Shown piece by piece: positions 20,759 to 29,139 of a stretch of DNA of 64,000 nt. The position numbers and the translations under genes are program-made. The notes beneath the pieces are model-generated. The model saw only the letters and a program-made list of their open reading frames with translations, made no database searches and had not been told where the DNA came from. The DNA comes from Novosphingobium sp. (GTDB taxonomy: Bacteria; Pseudomonadota; Alphaproteobacteria; Sphingomonadales; Sphingomonadaceae): NCBI RefSeq assembly GCF_020852455.1, contig NZ_JADZAT010000010.1, forward strand, positions 310,001-374,000, read 5' to 3'. Each line of letters begins with the position of its first letter. Positions within the stretch are counted from its first letter, which is position 1.

Positions 20759-21543
20759 CCGATATGACCTATGACGTGGCCGATCACGTCGCCACGATCA
20801 CGCTCACCCGGCCCGAGCGGATGAACACAATTTCCTCGGCCATGCTTGATGAGCTGACCCGCACGCTGGTGCGCGCCAATGAGGATCGCGACGTGCGGGT
20901 GGTGGTGCTGACCGGCACCGGCCGCGCGTTCTGCGCCGGGCTCGATCTCAACGAGGCGTCCAGCGGCACGGGGATCGGCGGCAAGGACCGGCGTCCGCCC
21001 GAAACGATCGACCTGCGCAACACCCCGCCGACCGTGCTGTTCGCGATGGACAAACCGGTGATCTGCGCGCTCAACGGCTCGGCCGCGGGCTATGGCATGG
21101 ACCTGGCGCTGGGCTGCGACATCCGGATCATGGCCGACAATGCCAAGCTGGCCGCCGCCTTCGTCAAGCGCGGGGTGGTGCCCGAAAGCGGCGGCACCTG
21201 GTTCCTGCCGCGCATGCTGGGCTGGGCCAAGGCAGCCGAGATCATCTTTACCGGCCGCACGCTGGGCGCGGCGGAGTGCCTGGCCGAAGGGCTGGTCAAC
21301 ACAGTGGTCCCGGCTGATGAGGTTGCAGAGGCGGCCCGCGCGATGGCGCTGGAAATCGCCGCCAACGCCCCGCTGGCAGTGCGGGCCAGCAAGCGGCTGA
21401 TGCGGATGGGGCTGGAAGAGACCTTCGAAACCCACGTCCAGCACGTCTATCTGCAATTGCTGCCGCTGTTCGCCAGCGACGATTTTGGTGAAGGGGTCAA
21501 ATCGTTCCTGGAAAAGCGCCCGGCGGCGTTTACGGGGCGCTAG
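20755..21543 (+). CDS. Enoyl-CoA hydratase/isomerase family protein
   Basis: Crotonase-fold enzyme of 262 residues acting on an enoyl-CoA. The two oxyanion-hole segments are GTGRAFCAGLDLNE and ALNGSAAGYGMDLALGCDIR. The catalytic-Glu region reads KRGVVPESGGTWFLPRMLG. The ATG overlaps the preceding stop, and the 3' end overlaps the convergent tetR stop by 4 bases. An in-frame extension from 20653 lies in the upstream gene and is rejected. Which pathway it serves (fatty acid, aromatic or terpenoid) is not evident. Confidence 0.9.
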   Translation: MTDMTYDVADHVATITLTRPERMNTISSAMLDELTRTLVRANEDRDVRVVVLTGTGRAFCAGLDLNEASSGTGIGGKDRRPPETIDLRNTPPTVLFAMDKPVICALNGSAAGYGMDLALGCDIRIMADNAKLAAAFVKRGVVPESGGTWFLPRMLGWAKAAEIIFTGRTLGAAECLAEGLVNTVVPADEVAEAARAMALEIAANAPLAVRASKRLMRMGLEETFETHVQHVYLQLLPLFASDDFGEGVKSFLEKRPAAFTGR

Positions 21544-22091
21544 GTCAGGATCGCTTCCAGCGCGCCGGCCATGCGCGGTGCCATGTCCGTCTCGCTGCAG
21601 ATGTCGACCAGCGCCAGCCCGTCGATCAGTGCGATCAGCGCGCTCGCGACGGCGGCGCGATCGGTCCCCTCGGGCAGGTCGAGCCGTGCATCGACCCAGC
21701 TGCGGAAGCCAGCCATGATCTGGGCGACGATTGCCTTGTAAGGTTCCTCGTTCTTGGCCGCTGCGGCCACCATCTCTACCCACAGCCGCATGAAGCGGCG
21801 CATTTCGGGGCCGGTGGTCAGGCTGGCAGCGCGCAGCGCCAGGTCGCGCGGTGGCAAGCGGGTTCCTTCGGGCAGGGCGGCGGCCAGTCCGGAGACCAGC
21901 TGACCGGCGATCGCCGACATCGTCGCTGCGAGCACTTCGGCCTTGTCGGTGAAATAGTACAGCAGCATCCGGTCGCTGACCCCGGCAGCCCTGGCGAGCT
22001 GGCGCAGGCTGGTCTGGGCAAGACCCGTCGTCAGCAGGTGCTGCGAAAGGAGGGCGATCACCCGTTCGCGCTGTTCGTTGCGGATGCTCAT
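21540..22091 (-). CDS. TetR-family transcriptional regulator
   Basis: 183 residues from MSIRNEQRERV. The helix-turn-helix is TSLRQLARAAGVSDRMLLYYF followed by TDKAEVLAATM. The remainder is the ligand-binding domain. A start at 22109 (MLQEQ) is possible but would run through the first of two identical operator sites, so 22091 is chosen. It is divergent from a small membrane-protein gene, and both promoters lie in the 66-base spacer with the twin operators, so it almost surely represses both. Confidence 0.9.
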   Translation of the reverse strand: MSIRNEQRERVIALLSQHLLTTGLAQTSLRQLARAAGVSDRMLLYYFTDKAEVLAATMSAIAGQLVSGLAAALPEGTRLPPRDLALRAASLTTGPEMRRFMRLWVEMVAAAAKNEEPYKAIVAQIMAGFRSWVDARLDLPEGTDRAAVASALIALIDGLALVDICSETDMAPRMAGALEAILT

Positions 22092-22101
22092 GATTTGCTC
22101 T

Positions 22102-22117
22102 TGTAGCACATGCTACA
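22102..22117. promoter_or_regulatory. TetR operator 1
   Basis: TGTAGCACATGCTACA: inverted repeat with 7-base arms TGTAGCA/TGCTACA around 2 bases. The same arms occur again at 22129-22144. Confidence 0.75.
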
Positions 22118-22128
22118 TAAGGCTAGTC

Positions 22129-22144
22129 TGTAGCAAGTGCTACA
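22129..22144. promoter_or_regulatory. TetR operator 2
   Basis: TGTAGCAAGTGCTACA: same 7-base arms as operator 1, with centres 27 bases apart. The two sites fill most of the gap between the divergent tetR and the 113-residue membrane protein gene. Confidence 0.75.
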
Positions 22145-22157
22145 AGAGGAGAGCGTC

Positions 22158-22499
22158 ATGACCCTGTTCCGCCTGTTCCTTGGAGTGTTCCTGCTGGCGC
22201 TGGTGGCCTACACTTCGGTCACGATCACCAATCACGGGATCAACCTGTTCCCGCAGTTCTTTGGCGATATGGCCGCGATGGCCTGGCCGGGGCAGTTCAA
22301 CCTCGATTTCCTGGGCTTCCTGATGCTCTCGGCGCTGTGGGTGGCCTGGCGGCACCAGTTCAGCGCCGGCGGGCTGGCGCTGGCAGTGCTCGCCTTCAAC
22401 GGCGGGATGCTGTTCCTGACGATCTATCTGCTGGTCCACAGCCACCGGACCGGCGGGAACATGAAGGCGCTGCTGCTGGGCGAAGCGCGGGCCGGCTGA
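22158..22499 (+). CDS. Small inner-membrane protein under TetR control
   Basis: 113 residues with three hydrophobic helices (LFRLFLGVFLLALVAYTSVT, DFLGFLMLSALWVAW, GLALAVLAFNGGMLFLTIYL). I do not recognise a named family with certainty. A good RBS (AAGAGGAGAG) precedes the ATG at 22158; an upstream in-frame ATG at 22137 lies in operator 2 and is rejected. The divergent TetR and twin operators suggest expression in response to a small molecule. A role in membrane or lipid stress is a guess only. Confidence 0.8.
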   Translation: MTLFRLFLGVFLLALVAYTSVTITNHGINLFPQFFGDMAAMAWPGQFNLDFLGFLMLSALWVAWRHQFSAGGLALAVLAFNGGMLFLTIYLLVHSHRTGGNMKALLLGEARAG

Positions 22500-22522
22500 C
22501 TTCCGACCTTGAAAACAACCCA

Positions 22523-22551
22523 CCCGCCCGTGGCGCCGGGCCACGAGCGGG
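22523..22551 (-). terminator. Intrinsic terminator of the M3 peptidase gene
   Basis: Stem CCCGCCCGTGG / CCACGAGCGGG with one mismatch and a 7-base loop, 13 bases beyond the minus-strand stop. Read on the minus strand the stem is followed by TGGGTTGTTTTC, a T-rich tail. Confidence 0.6.
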
Positions 22552-22563
22552 AAGGGCTGTCTG

Positions 22564-24741
22564 TTACTTGAGACCGCGGGCCTTGAGCATCGGTTCGATG
22601 CTGGGGTCACGCCCGGCCCAATCGCGGTACATGTCGGCATATTCGCGGGAATGGCCGCGGCTCAGCACCATGTCGCGGAAGCGCTGGCCATTGGCGCGGG
22701 TCATCCCGCCATTGGCTTCGAACCAGGCGAAGGCATCGTGATTGAGCATTTCGGTCCAGCTGTAGGCATAATAGGCCGAGGCATAGCCGTTCGACCAGAT
22801 ATGGCGGAAATAGCTGGTGCGATAACGCGGCGGCACCTTGTCAACATGCAGCCCCAGCGAGGCGAGCGCCTTGTTCTCGAATGCATTGACGTCAGTGACA
22901 TTGGCGTCGGCGCCCAGCGTGTGCCACTTGAGGTCAAGCAGCGCCGCGGTCACGGCTTCGCCCAGGGCATAACCCTGGTTGAACGTGCTGGCCTTCTTCA
23001 GCTTGGCCACCAGCGCGGCGGGCATCGGTGCCCCGGTCTTGTAGTGCTTGGCAAAGTTCGCCAGCACCTTGGGATCGGTCATCCAGTTTTCGTTGAACTG
23101 GCTGGGGAACTCCACAAAGTCGCGCGCAGTGTTGGTGCCCGCGATCGAGGGATAGCGCTGGTTTGAAAGCATGCCGTGCAGCGCATGGCCAAATTCGTGG
23201 AACATGGTGTTGGCATCGTCCCAGGTTACCAGCGCAGGCTGGCCAGGGGCGGGCTTGGTATAGTTCGACACATTGAAGATCACCGGCTTGGTGCCCAGCA
23301 GGCCCGACTGATCGACGAAGTTCGACATCCACGCCCCGCCGGACTTGTTGTCGCGCTTCCACGGATCGAAATAGAACAGCGCCAGTTCGCTGCCGTCGTG
23401 ATCATAGACGGTATAGACGGTCACATCCGGGTGATAGACCGGGATATCGGTGCGCTTCTTGAAGGTCAGGCCGTAAAGCTGGTTGGCGGCATAGAACACG
23501 CCGTTTTCCAGCACATTGGTGATTTCAAGATAGGGCTTCACCTCGTTCGCATCGAGCGCGAACTTCTTCTTGCGCAGCTTTTCCGCGTAGAAGTCCCAAT
23601 CGGCCGGAGTGACGGTGAACTTGCCGCCTTCGGCCTTGATCATCGCGTTGATCTCGTTGGCATCGCGTTGCTGCGCGGCGGCCAGCGCAGGCAGCATCTG
23701 TTCCAGGAAGCCGATTGCCTTCGCGGGGGTCTGCGCCATCTGATCGTACAGCTGGAATTCGGCATAGTTGCCGGCCCCCAGCAGCTTGGCCTTGCGGGCC
23801 CGCAGCGCCGCGATCTTGAGGATCAGCGGGCGGGTGTCGTTGGCATCGCCGCCTTCGCTGCGGTTCCAGCTCTTGTCGAACAGCGCCTGGCGGGCGCCGC
23901 GATCGGTCATGCTGGGCAGCAGCGGCTGCTGGGTGGTGTTCTGTAGCGACACGACATAGCTGCCCTTGGGCAGACCGCGATCGGCGGCAGCCTTTTCCGC
24001 CGCGGCGATGCTGGCAGCGTCCAGCCCGGCCAGCTTGCGCTTGTCGGTTACCACCAGCGCACCGTCCTTGGTGCCCTTGGTCAGCTTCTGCCCGAATTCG
24101 GTCTGCAGGCTGGAAAGTTCGCCGTTGATCGACTTGAGCTGTTCCTTGGCGGCATCATCAAGCAGGGCGCCGTTGTGGACCATGTTGTTGTAGGTCAGCG
24201 TCAGCACCTGCAGCTGGTCGGCATCCAGGTTGAGCGTGGCGCGATTGTCATACAGCGTCTTCACGCGCTGGAAGAACTTGGGATTGAGCGTGATCGAATC
24301 CCGCATCGCCGCCAGCTTGGGCGCGGTGCGACCGTCGATCGCGTCAAGGTTGTCATTGGTGTTGGCCGAGGTCAGCGCACCGAAAACATAGTACACCCGG
24401 TTCAGCATCTGGCCCGACTTTTCGTAGGCGACGATGGTGTTATCGAAAGTGGGCGCTTCAGGGTTGTTGGCGATCGCATCGACTTCAGCCAGCTGGATCG
24501 CGATCCCCTGCTCGATCGCGGGTTCGTAATCGCTTTCCTTGATCTTGCTGAAATCGGGGGCCTGGAACGGCAGGGTGGATGCTTCGGCAAAGATCCCGGT
24601 GCCTTTGGGAATCACCGGGGCATAGGGCAGGGCCGCCACCGGGGTGGCTTCGACCGCCGGGGTGGCCTCGGTCGTCGCGCTCGATGCGGCGCAGCCGGCC
24701 AGCACCAGCGCGGTCAGCGAAACGAGGGGAAGCTTGCGCAT
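22564..24741 (-). CDS. M3-family metallopeptidase, lipoprotein (peptidyl-dipeptidase Dcp-like)
   Basis: Zinc peptidase trimming oligopeptides. Residues 1-17 are a lipoprotein signal with lipobox VLAGC (Cys17), so the enzyme is probably anchored in the periplasm, unlike the mainly cytoplasmic E. coli Dcp. The zinc motif is MFHEFGHALHGML (His515, His519), and EFPSQFNENWM lies just after. The 725-residue length fits the M3 family plus leader. It is followed upstream, on the same strand, by an M13 peptidase gene, suggesting a shared job in peptide breakdown. Confidence 0.93.
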   Translation of the reverse strand: MRKLPLVSLTALVLAGCAASSATTEATPAVEATPVAALPYAPVIPKGTGIFAEASTLPFQAPDFSKIKESDYEPAIEQGIAIQLAEVDAIANNPEAPTFDNTIVAYEKSGQMLNRVYYVFGALTSANTNDNLDAIDGRTAPKLAAMRDSITLNPKFFQRVKTLYDNRATLNLDADQLQVLTLTYNNMVHNGALLDDAAKEQLKSINGELSSLQTEFGQKLTKGTKDGALVVTDKRKLAGLDAASIAAAEKAAADRGLPKGSYVVSLQNTTQQPLLPSMTDRGARQALFDKSWNRSEGGDANDTRPLILKIAALRARKAKLLGAGNYAEFQLYDQMAQTPAKAIGFLEQMLPALAAAQQRDANEINAMIKAEGGKFTVTPADWDFYAEKLRKKKFALDANEVKPYLEITNVLENGVFYAANQLYGLTFKKRTDIPVYHPDVTVYTVYDHDGSELALFYFDPWKRDNKSGGAWMSNFVDQSGLLGTKPVIFNVSNYTKPAPGQPALVTWDDANTMFHEFGHALHGMLSNQRYPSIAGTNTARDFVEFPSQFNENWMTDPKVLANFAKHYKTGAPMPAALVAKLKKASTFNQGYALGEAVTAALLDLKWHTLGADANVTDVNAFENKALASLGLHVDKVPPRYRTSYFRHIWSNGYASAYYAYSWTEMLNHDAFAWFEANGGMTRANGQRFRDMVLSRGHSREYADMYRDWAGRDPSIEPMLKARGLK

Positions 24742-24766
24742 GAAATCACTCCTTCAATGCAATTGA

Positions 24767-24786
24767 GGGCAGCGTTGCCGCTGCCC
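24767..24786 (-). terminator. Intergenic hairpin between the M13 and M3 peptidase genes
   Basis: Perfect 8-base stem GGGCAGCG / CGCTGCCC with a TTGC loop in the 69-base gap. The tail on the minus strand (TCAATTGCATT) is only weakly T-rich. It may act as a weak terminator or mRNA-stabilising hairpin. Confidence 0.4.
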
Positions 24787-24810
24787 CCATGAGTCTCGGC
24801 TGAACCGATG

Positions 24811-26838
24811 TTACCAGATCCGGGCGCGCTGTTCAGGCGCAAGATACAGTTTCTCACCGGACTGGACATTCCAGGCCTTGTACCAGTCGTCGACATTGCG
24901 CACCGGGCCGATGGTGCGGAACCGGCCCGGGCTGTGCGGATCGGTTGCTACCTGCTGGCGCAGCGCGTCTTCGCGCATCTTGACCCGCCAGACCTGGGCA
25001 TAGGCCAGGAAAAAGCGCTGTTCGCCGGTCAGGCCGTCGATCACCGGTGCTTCCTTGCCGCCCAGCGATGTGCGGTAAGCGTCAAGCGCCACCAGCACGC
25101 CGGCCAGATCGGCGATGTTCTCGCCCATGGTCAGGTCAGGATTGACGAAGGCCCCCGGGGCGGCCTCGAACTTGGCGTACTGCGAACCGAAGATCTTGGC
25201 CTGTTCCTCGAACCGCTTCGAATCCTCGGGGCTCCACCAGTCGCGGACCTTGCCCGAAGCATCCACCTTGCGGCCCTGATCGTCAAAGCCGTGGCTGATT
25301 TCGTGGCCGATCACCACCCCGATCGCGCCATAGTTGACCGCGTCGTCGGCATTCGGATCGAAGAACGGGGCCTGCAGGATACCCGCCGGGAAGACGATTT
25401 TGTTTTCGGTGAAGCCGTTATAGGCGTTCACGGTCTGCGGGTTCATCCCCCACAGGCGGCGATCGACCTTCTTGCCCAGCTGGCTGCGCTGGTATTCGGC
25501 GTTGAACCGGCCTGCCCGCACGACATTGCCATACAGGTCGCCGGGGTTGATCGTCAGCGCGGCATAGGAGCGGAACTTGTAGGGATAGCCGACCATCACG
25601 TCCATCCGGTCAAGCTTTTCCAGCGCCGCCGTCTTGGTGGCTTCGCTCATCCAGGCGTTGCCCTTGATCCGCCCGGCCATGGCGACCTTGAGGTTGGCCA
25701 CCAGCACTTCCATCTTGGCCTTCGAACTGGCCGGGAAATGCTTGGCGATATAGTCCTGGCCAACCAGTTCGCCCAGCGAGCCATCGACCAGATCGGTCGC
25801 CCGCTTCCAGCGCGGGCGCATGGTGGAAACGCCCGACAGCTTGCTGGTGTATTCAAATCGGCTGTCGACCATCGCCTTGTTCAGATAGGGCGAGGCCTGA
25901 TCGGCAATGTGGAACTGCTGCCACAGCTTGAGCGTTTCGAGCGGCGTTTCGGCATAGATCTCGGCAATCGCCTTGACCGCCGACTTTTCACCCACAACGA
26001 TCCGCTTTTGCGCGGGCACCTTCATGCCGGCCAGCCAGGCGGTCCAGTCGAACCCGGGGGCGTATTTAGCCAGCTCGGCCGAGCTCATCGGATTGTTGGT
26101 CTTGTCGACATCGCGGCGGTCGGCGATCTTCCAGCTCTTGTAGGCCAGGTTGGTTTCGAAGTTATAGACCGCATCGGCCGCGCCCTTGGGGTCGGCATGG
26201 CCCAGCGCCTTGAACGTGCGTTCGATATAGGCGCGATAGGCCTCGCGCTTGGCCTTGAACTGATCGGCGAAGTAGTATTCGCGTTCGGGCAGGCCGATCC
26301 CGCCCTGGCCCAGGAACATCACGTTCATGGTTGGGTCAGTGGTATCGGCGCCAATGCCCATATCGAAGATCGAAGACCCGAACACGCCAAAGGTGGTGCC
26401 CATGTGGCGTGCGAACTGGCTCTTGGTCCTGATCGCCTTGACCGTGGCCAGGTCCTTCATCAGCGGGGCCAGGCCGGCCTTTTCGACCTGCGCTTCATCC
26501 ATGAAGCTGGCATAGAGCGCGCCGTACTTGCTGCCCGCGGGCGCGCCGGTCACCAGATCCTTGAGCTGGGTGGTGGTGCGATCGCGCAGATCATAGAAGG
26601 TGCCGGTGGACGGGCGATCCGAAGGGATTTCGGTGCTGTCGTACCACTTGCCCGAAGCAAACTGGAAGAAGTCATCGCCCGGTTTGGCCATGGTATCACG
26701 GCCCGTCAGATCGACCCCCCAGGCTCCGATCGAGGCCCGGGCGGTGGCGGCTGCGCCCTGGGCGATCAGCTGGCTGGCGGAAAACGGTGCGGCAAGCAGC
26801 GCGGCAGCAGCGCCGGCAAGCAGGAAACCTCTCTTCAT
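24811..26838 (-). CDS. M13-family (neprilysin/PepO-like) zinc endopeptidase
   Basis: 675 residues with a signal peptide (RGFLLAGAAAALLAAPFSAS, cleaved near AQG). The zinc site is GVVIGHEISHGFDDQGR (His512, His516), and the third ligand is in TMGENIADLAGVLVALDAY. The C-terminal HSPGRFRTIGPVRN and EKLYLAPEQRARIW are family hallmarks. Periplasmic degradation of small peptides is the usual role. It is transcribed in the same direction as the M3 peptidase with a hairpin between them. A long open frame on the other strand is a codon-bias shadow. Confidence 0.94.
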   Translation of the reverse strand: MKRGFLLAGAAAALLAAPFSASQLIAQGAAATARASIGAWGVDLTGRDTMAKPGDDFFQFASGKWYDSTEIPSDRPSTGTFYDLRDRTTTQLKDLVTGAPAGSKYGALYASFMDEAQVEKAGLAPLMKDLATVKAIRTKSQFARHMGTTFGVFGSSIFDMGIGADTTDPTMNVMFLGQGGIGLPEREYYFADQFKAKREAYRAYIERTFKALGHADPKGAADAVYNFETNLAYKSWKIADRRDVDKTNNPMSSAELAKYAPGFDWTAWLAGMKVPAQKRIVVGEKSAVKAIAEIYAETPLETLKLWQQFHIADQASPYLNKAMVDSRFEYTSKLSGVSTMRPRWKRATDLVDGSLGELVGQDYIAKHFPASSKAKMEVLVANLKVAMAGRIKGNAWMSEATKTAALEKLDRMDVMVGYPYKFRSYAALTINPGDLYGNVVRAGRFNAEYQRSQLGKKVDRRLWGMNPQTVNAYNGFTENKIVFPAGILQAPFFDPNADDAVNYGAIGVVIGHEISHGFDDQGRKVDASGKVRDWWSPEDSKRFEEQAKIFGSQYAKFEAAPGAFVNPDLTMGENIADLAGVLVALDAYRTSLGGKEAPVIDGLTGEQRFFLAYAQVWRVKMREDALRQQVATDPHSPGRFRTIGPVRNVDDWYKAWNVQSGEKLYLAPEQRARIW

Positions 26839-26973
26839 CTCGGCATAACCCCTTTGGCATTGGCGCCCAACGGGTCAACCCGCCCCAGGCGCAAGACAAC
26901 GGTCGCCTTGCGCGCCGGGGCAGGTCAGGTCAATGCCGTTTGCCGATTGGCATGGGGCGTTGGTGGATGGAGG

Positions 26974-27126
26974 TCAGGTGCCGGTTACGAGGATGACGAC
27001 GGTGAATTCTCCATCGTCCTCGTTGGCAACGCTGACGATTTTTCCGCCCAGCACAGTTGCCCATGCCATGTAGTGATCGAGCCGATCCTGCTTTACGTTT
27101 GGGATGACGATAGTCTGCATGCTCAT
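26974..27126 (-). CDS. Small 50-residue protein of unknown function
   Basis: Reads MSMQTIVIPNVKQDRLDHYM and continues to VVILVTGT before TGA. It has no TM helix and no cysteine; the C-terminal third is beta-prone. A strong ribosome site (AGGAGGAA) precedes the ATG, and a second ATG follows two codons later. It begins 28 bases after the stop of the lipoprotein gene on the same strand, so the two probably form an operon. I do not recognise the family. The call rests on the RBS, normal stop and operon position. Confidence 0.6.
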   Translation of the reverse strand: MSMQTIVIPNVKQDRLDHYMAWATVLGGKIVSVANEDDGEFTVVILVTGT

Positions 27127-27154
27127 TTCCTCCTATTGAAGGTCTTGGAATTGA

Positions 27155-28543
27155 TCAGTCGTCCACTAGGTCGGCCCTGGCGCTTGGTACGGTTTCCAAC
27201 AGGGCAATTTGGGCGATCAGGTCCTTTCGCCGCGATTCAGGGCCCGACACCAGCACATTGATCAGATCCTTCTGAGTTGATCCCGGAGCCAGTGCTCTCA
27301 GCGCCTGCATCGCGATTCCCATCCGGCGTTTCAGTTCACCTGAACTCAAGGTGGGCCGAAGATAGTTGGCCAGGCGGTCCTCCTGTGCCCCGCGTACGGG
27401 TTGGAAGACCGTGCCAGAGGTGAGTTGGGCGCTGACCAGATTGTCCTGGTTCTGCTGGTTCTTCAGCATCTCCAGGCAGGTTTCGGTTATCCTTTCGCGG
27501 CCGCCGGCATTGTTCTGAACGAACGTGGCGAGTGTCGTTCCTTCGACGGAGCGGGCTTCAAGATTTGGATCGGGCGCGCTCAGATAGCCGATACAGAACA
27601 TCAAGGGTTCGTTGATCTGGCTCAGCACTGTGATCTTGACCACAGCGTCTGCGACGCTGGCGATATTGCTTTGCGCAGCCTCGCTGTAGGCGACACCGCC
27701 GCTTTGGGTGGAGCCAGCGTTTCCGGCGGTCGCAACCGTGCCACTGGTCAAATCCTTTGCTAGAGTTACTGCATTGTCCAGGCCGACTTGCGCCTTGTCC
27801 CGGTCCTTTTTCGCGGCATCGGCTTCCGCTTCCAAAGCTTGGCATGCCGCAGGATCATTCGCGTCGCCTTCTGCGCAGATCCCACCTTCCTCCTTCGCGG
27901 CGGCCACCCTCTTCTTGGCTGCCTCGTAATTAGCCTCTGCTGCTTTGAGACGATCATTGTAGTCGTTGACCAGCGCGGCGGCATCCGCACCCGACAAAGT
28001 CGAGGCGGAGGTTGGCGGACCCAACAGCACAGTCGATTTTGGACGAACCGCGCCGGTCAGTTGTTCGATCCCCAGGATGGTAATCATCGTGCGCTGATCG
28101 CGAGCAGCCTGGATGATGAACTGTGCCTTGGTGATTGCACCGGAAGCGTAACGCTCGCAGGTACGGTAGAAAGATTCGCGCAGCATGTTGATGGTCTGAG
28201 TGCGTTCAATGGTTGCGGCTGCTTCGGCAGAGGAAAGGCTGAATTCGCCACCATCCTTGTTGCCTTTCGCGCCAAGGCTGGTGGCAAATGCGCTGAACAC
28301 GTCCGGTGCAGCCTCGGCGCAGACCCGCCAGCTATTGCCGCCATCCTCTGGATACATGAACAGGTGACGCTGCTTGGCATCGACCGTGATTACGGCCACG
28401 GCATTGTCGGTTGGTTTTACGGTCCTTGACCGATTTATGCTGTTGAGGCTTGCGCAGCCGGAAAGGGCAGTTCCTGTAGCAATCAATGCCAGGATCGTCT
28501 TGGTAAAACCGCGAAATTCAGCCGATCCAGAGCGCTGTGCCAT
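27155..28543 (-). CDS. Predicted lipoprotein with coiled-coil region, unknown function
   Basis: 462 residues from the second of two adjacent ATGs, chosen because a GGAGG lies 5 bases before it. The leader TKTILALIATGTALSGC has a lipobox (Cys30). The body includes a charged coiled coil (RLKAAEANYEAAKKRVAAAK and DAAKKDRDKAQVGLDNA, roughly residues 195-255), with a cysteine pair (GICAEGDANDPAACQ) between its two halves. No enzyme motif is seen. Codon use is somewhat less GC-biased than neighbouring genes, hinting at accessory origin. It is followed by a 50-residue peptide gene. Confidence 0.75.
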   Translation of the reverse strand: MAQRSGSAEFRGFTKTILALIATGTALSGCASLNSINRSRTVKPTDNAVAVITVDAKQRHLFMYPEDGGNSWRVCAEAAPDVFSAFATSLGAKGNKDGGEFSLSSAEAAATIERTQTINMLRESFYRTCERYASGAITKAQFIIQAARDQRTMITILGIEQLTGAVRPKSTVLLGPPTSASTLSGADAAALVNDYNDRLKAAEANYEAAKKRVAAAKEEGGICAEGDANDPAACQALEAEADAAKKDRDKAQVGLDNAVTLAKDLTSGTVATAGNAGSTQSGGVAYSEAAQSNIASVADAVVKITVLSQINEPLMFCIGYLSAPDPNLEARSVEGTTLATFVQNNAGGRERITETCLEMLKNQQNQDNLVSAQLTSGTVFQPVRGAQEDRLANYLRPTLSSGELKRRMGIAMQALRALAPGSTQKDLINVLVSGPESRRKDLIAQIALLETVPSARADLVDD

Positions 28544-28625
28544 CATTTCCTCCCTGCTGGATGTAGCTTTGTCTAGCGGCGCGATCATATCCGTCCGTGA
28601 TCCCCATCACGCGTCCAATCCGCGC

Positions 28626-28660
28626 GACAAAAAGGCCGCCGGCCCCGAGGGACAGGCGGC
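28626..28660 (-). terminator. Intrinsic terminator
   Basis: Perfect stem AGGCCGCC / GGCGGCCT. On the minus strand it is followed by a run of five T, 31 bases past the stop of the 123-residue secreted protein gene. Confidence 0.75.
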
Positions 28661-28690
28661 CTGTTGGGCCTGGCGGCTGGTGTCAGCGCG

Positions 28691-29062
28691 CTATTGCGGC
28701 GGGGTGCATTTGGTCTTGTCGCCGGCCTTGCAGGCTTCGCTATCAGCCTTCCACTTGGCCATGGCGGCATCGTAGGCGGCCCTGTCGGCGGCGATCTTGG
28801 CTTCGCGATCCTTGAGCGCCTGTTCGTAGGCGGCCTGCGCGTCGGTGTTGGCCTTGGCCTGGGCCTGGGCGCTGGCGGCCTGCTCCGCGTTGAGCCGGGC
28901 GCGCTGCTGCTCGACCGTTTCGGTTGCCGCCGGCGCCGCAGTAGCTGCGGGAGCGGCGGGCTGCTGTTTGCGCTTGCCGCGCGCATCGGCCGGGCTGGCG
29001 GCCAGGGCCAGCGCGGTGGCTGCGAACAGAACTCCGGACAGCACGGTGCGAATGGTCTTCAT
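28691..29062 (-). CDS. Small secreted Ala/Lys-rich protein with coiled coil
   Basis: 123 residues. A signal peptide (TIRTVLSGVLFAATALALAA, cleavage near SPADA) is followed by a basic patch (RGKRKQQ), an Ala/Pro-rich linker, then a heptad-like Ala/Gln/Lys region (AYEQALKDREAKIAADRAAY) and two C-terminal cysteines (SEACKAGDKTKC). The ATG at 29062 follows an RBS-like GAGGAGACCC; the longer frame from 29143 has no leader sense. Possibly an envelope-associated protein; no family is assigned. It has its own terminator. Confidence 0.75.
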   Translation of the reverse strand: MKTIRTVLSGVLFAATALALAASPADARGKRKQQPAAPAATAAPAATETVEQQRARLNAEQAASAQAQAKANTDAQAAYEQALKDREAKIAADRAAYDAAMAKWKADSEACKAGDKTKCTPPQ

Positions 29063-29139
29063 CTCGGGTCTCCTCGGGTCGCGAGACCGGGAGCTTAGCG
29101 ACGGCGCGCGGGGGAGGGAAGCCCCGCGCGCCGTGCCGT

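Noticed and set aside
24808..27261. An 817-codon open frame on the plus strand opposite the M13 peptidase gene
   Set aside because: It is antisense to a gene with clear zinc motifs, has no recognisable domain and arises from the high-GC codon bias.
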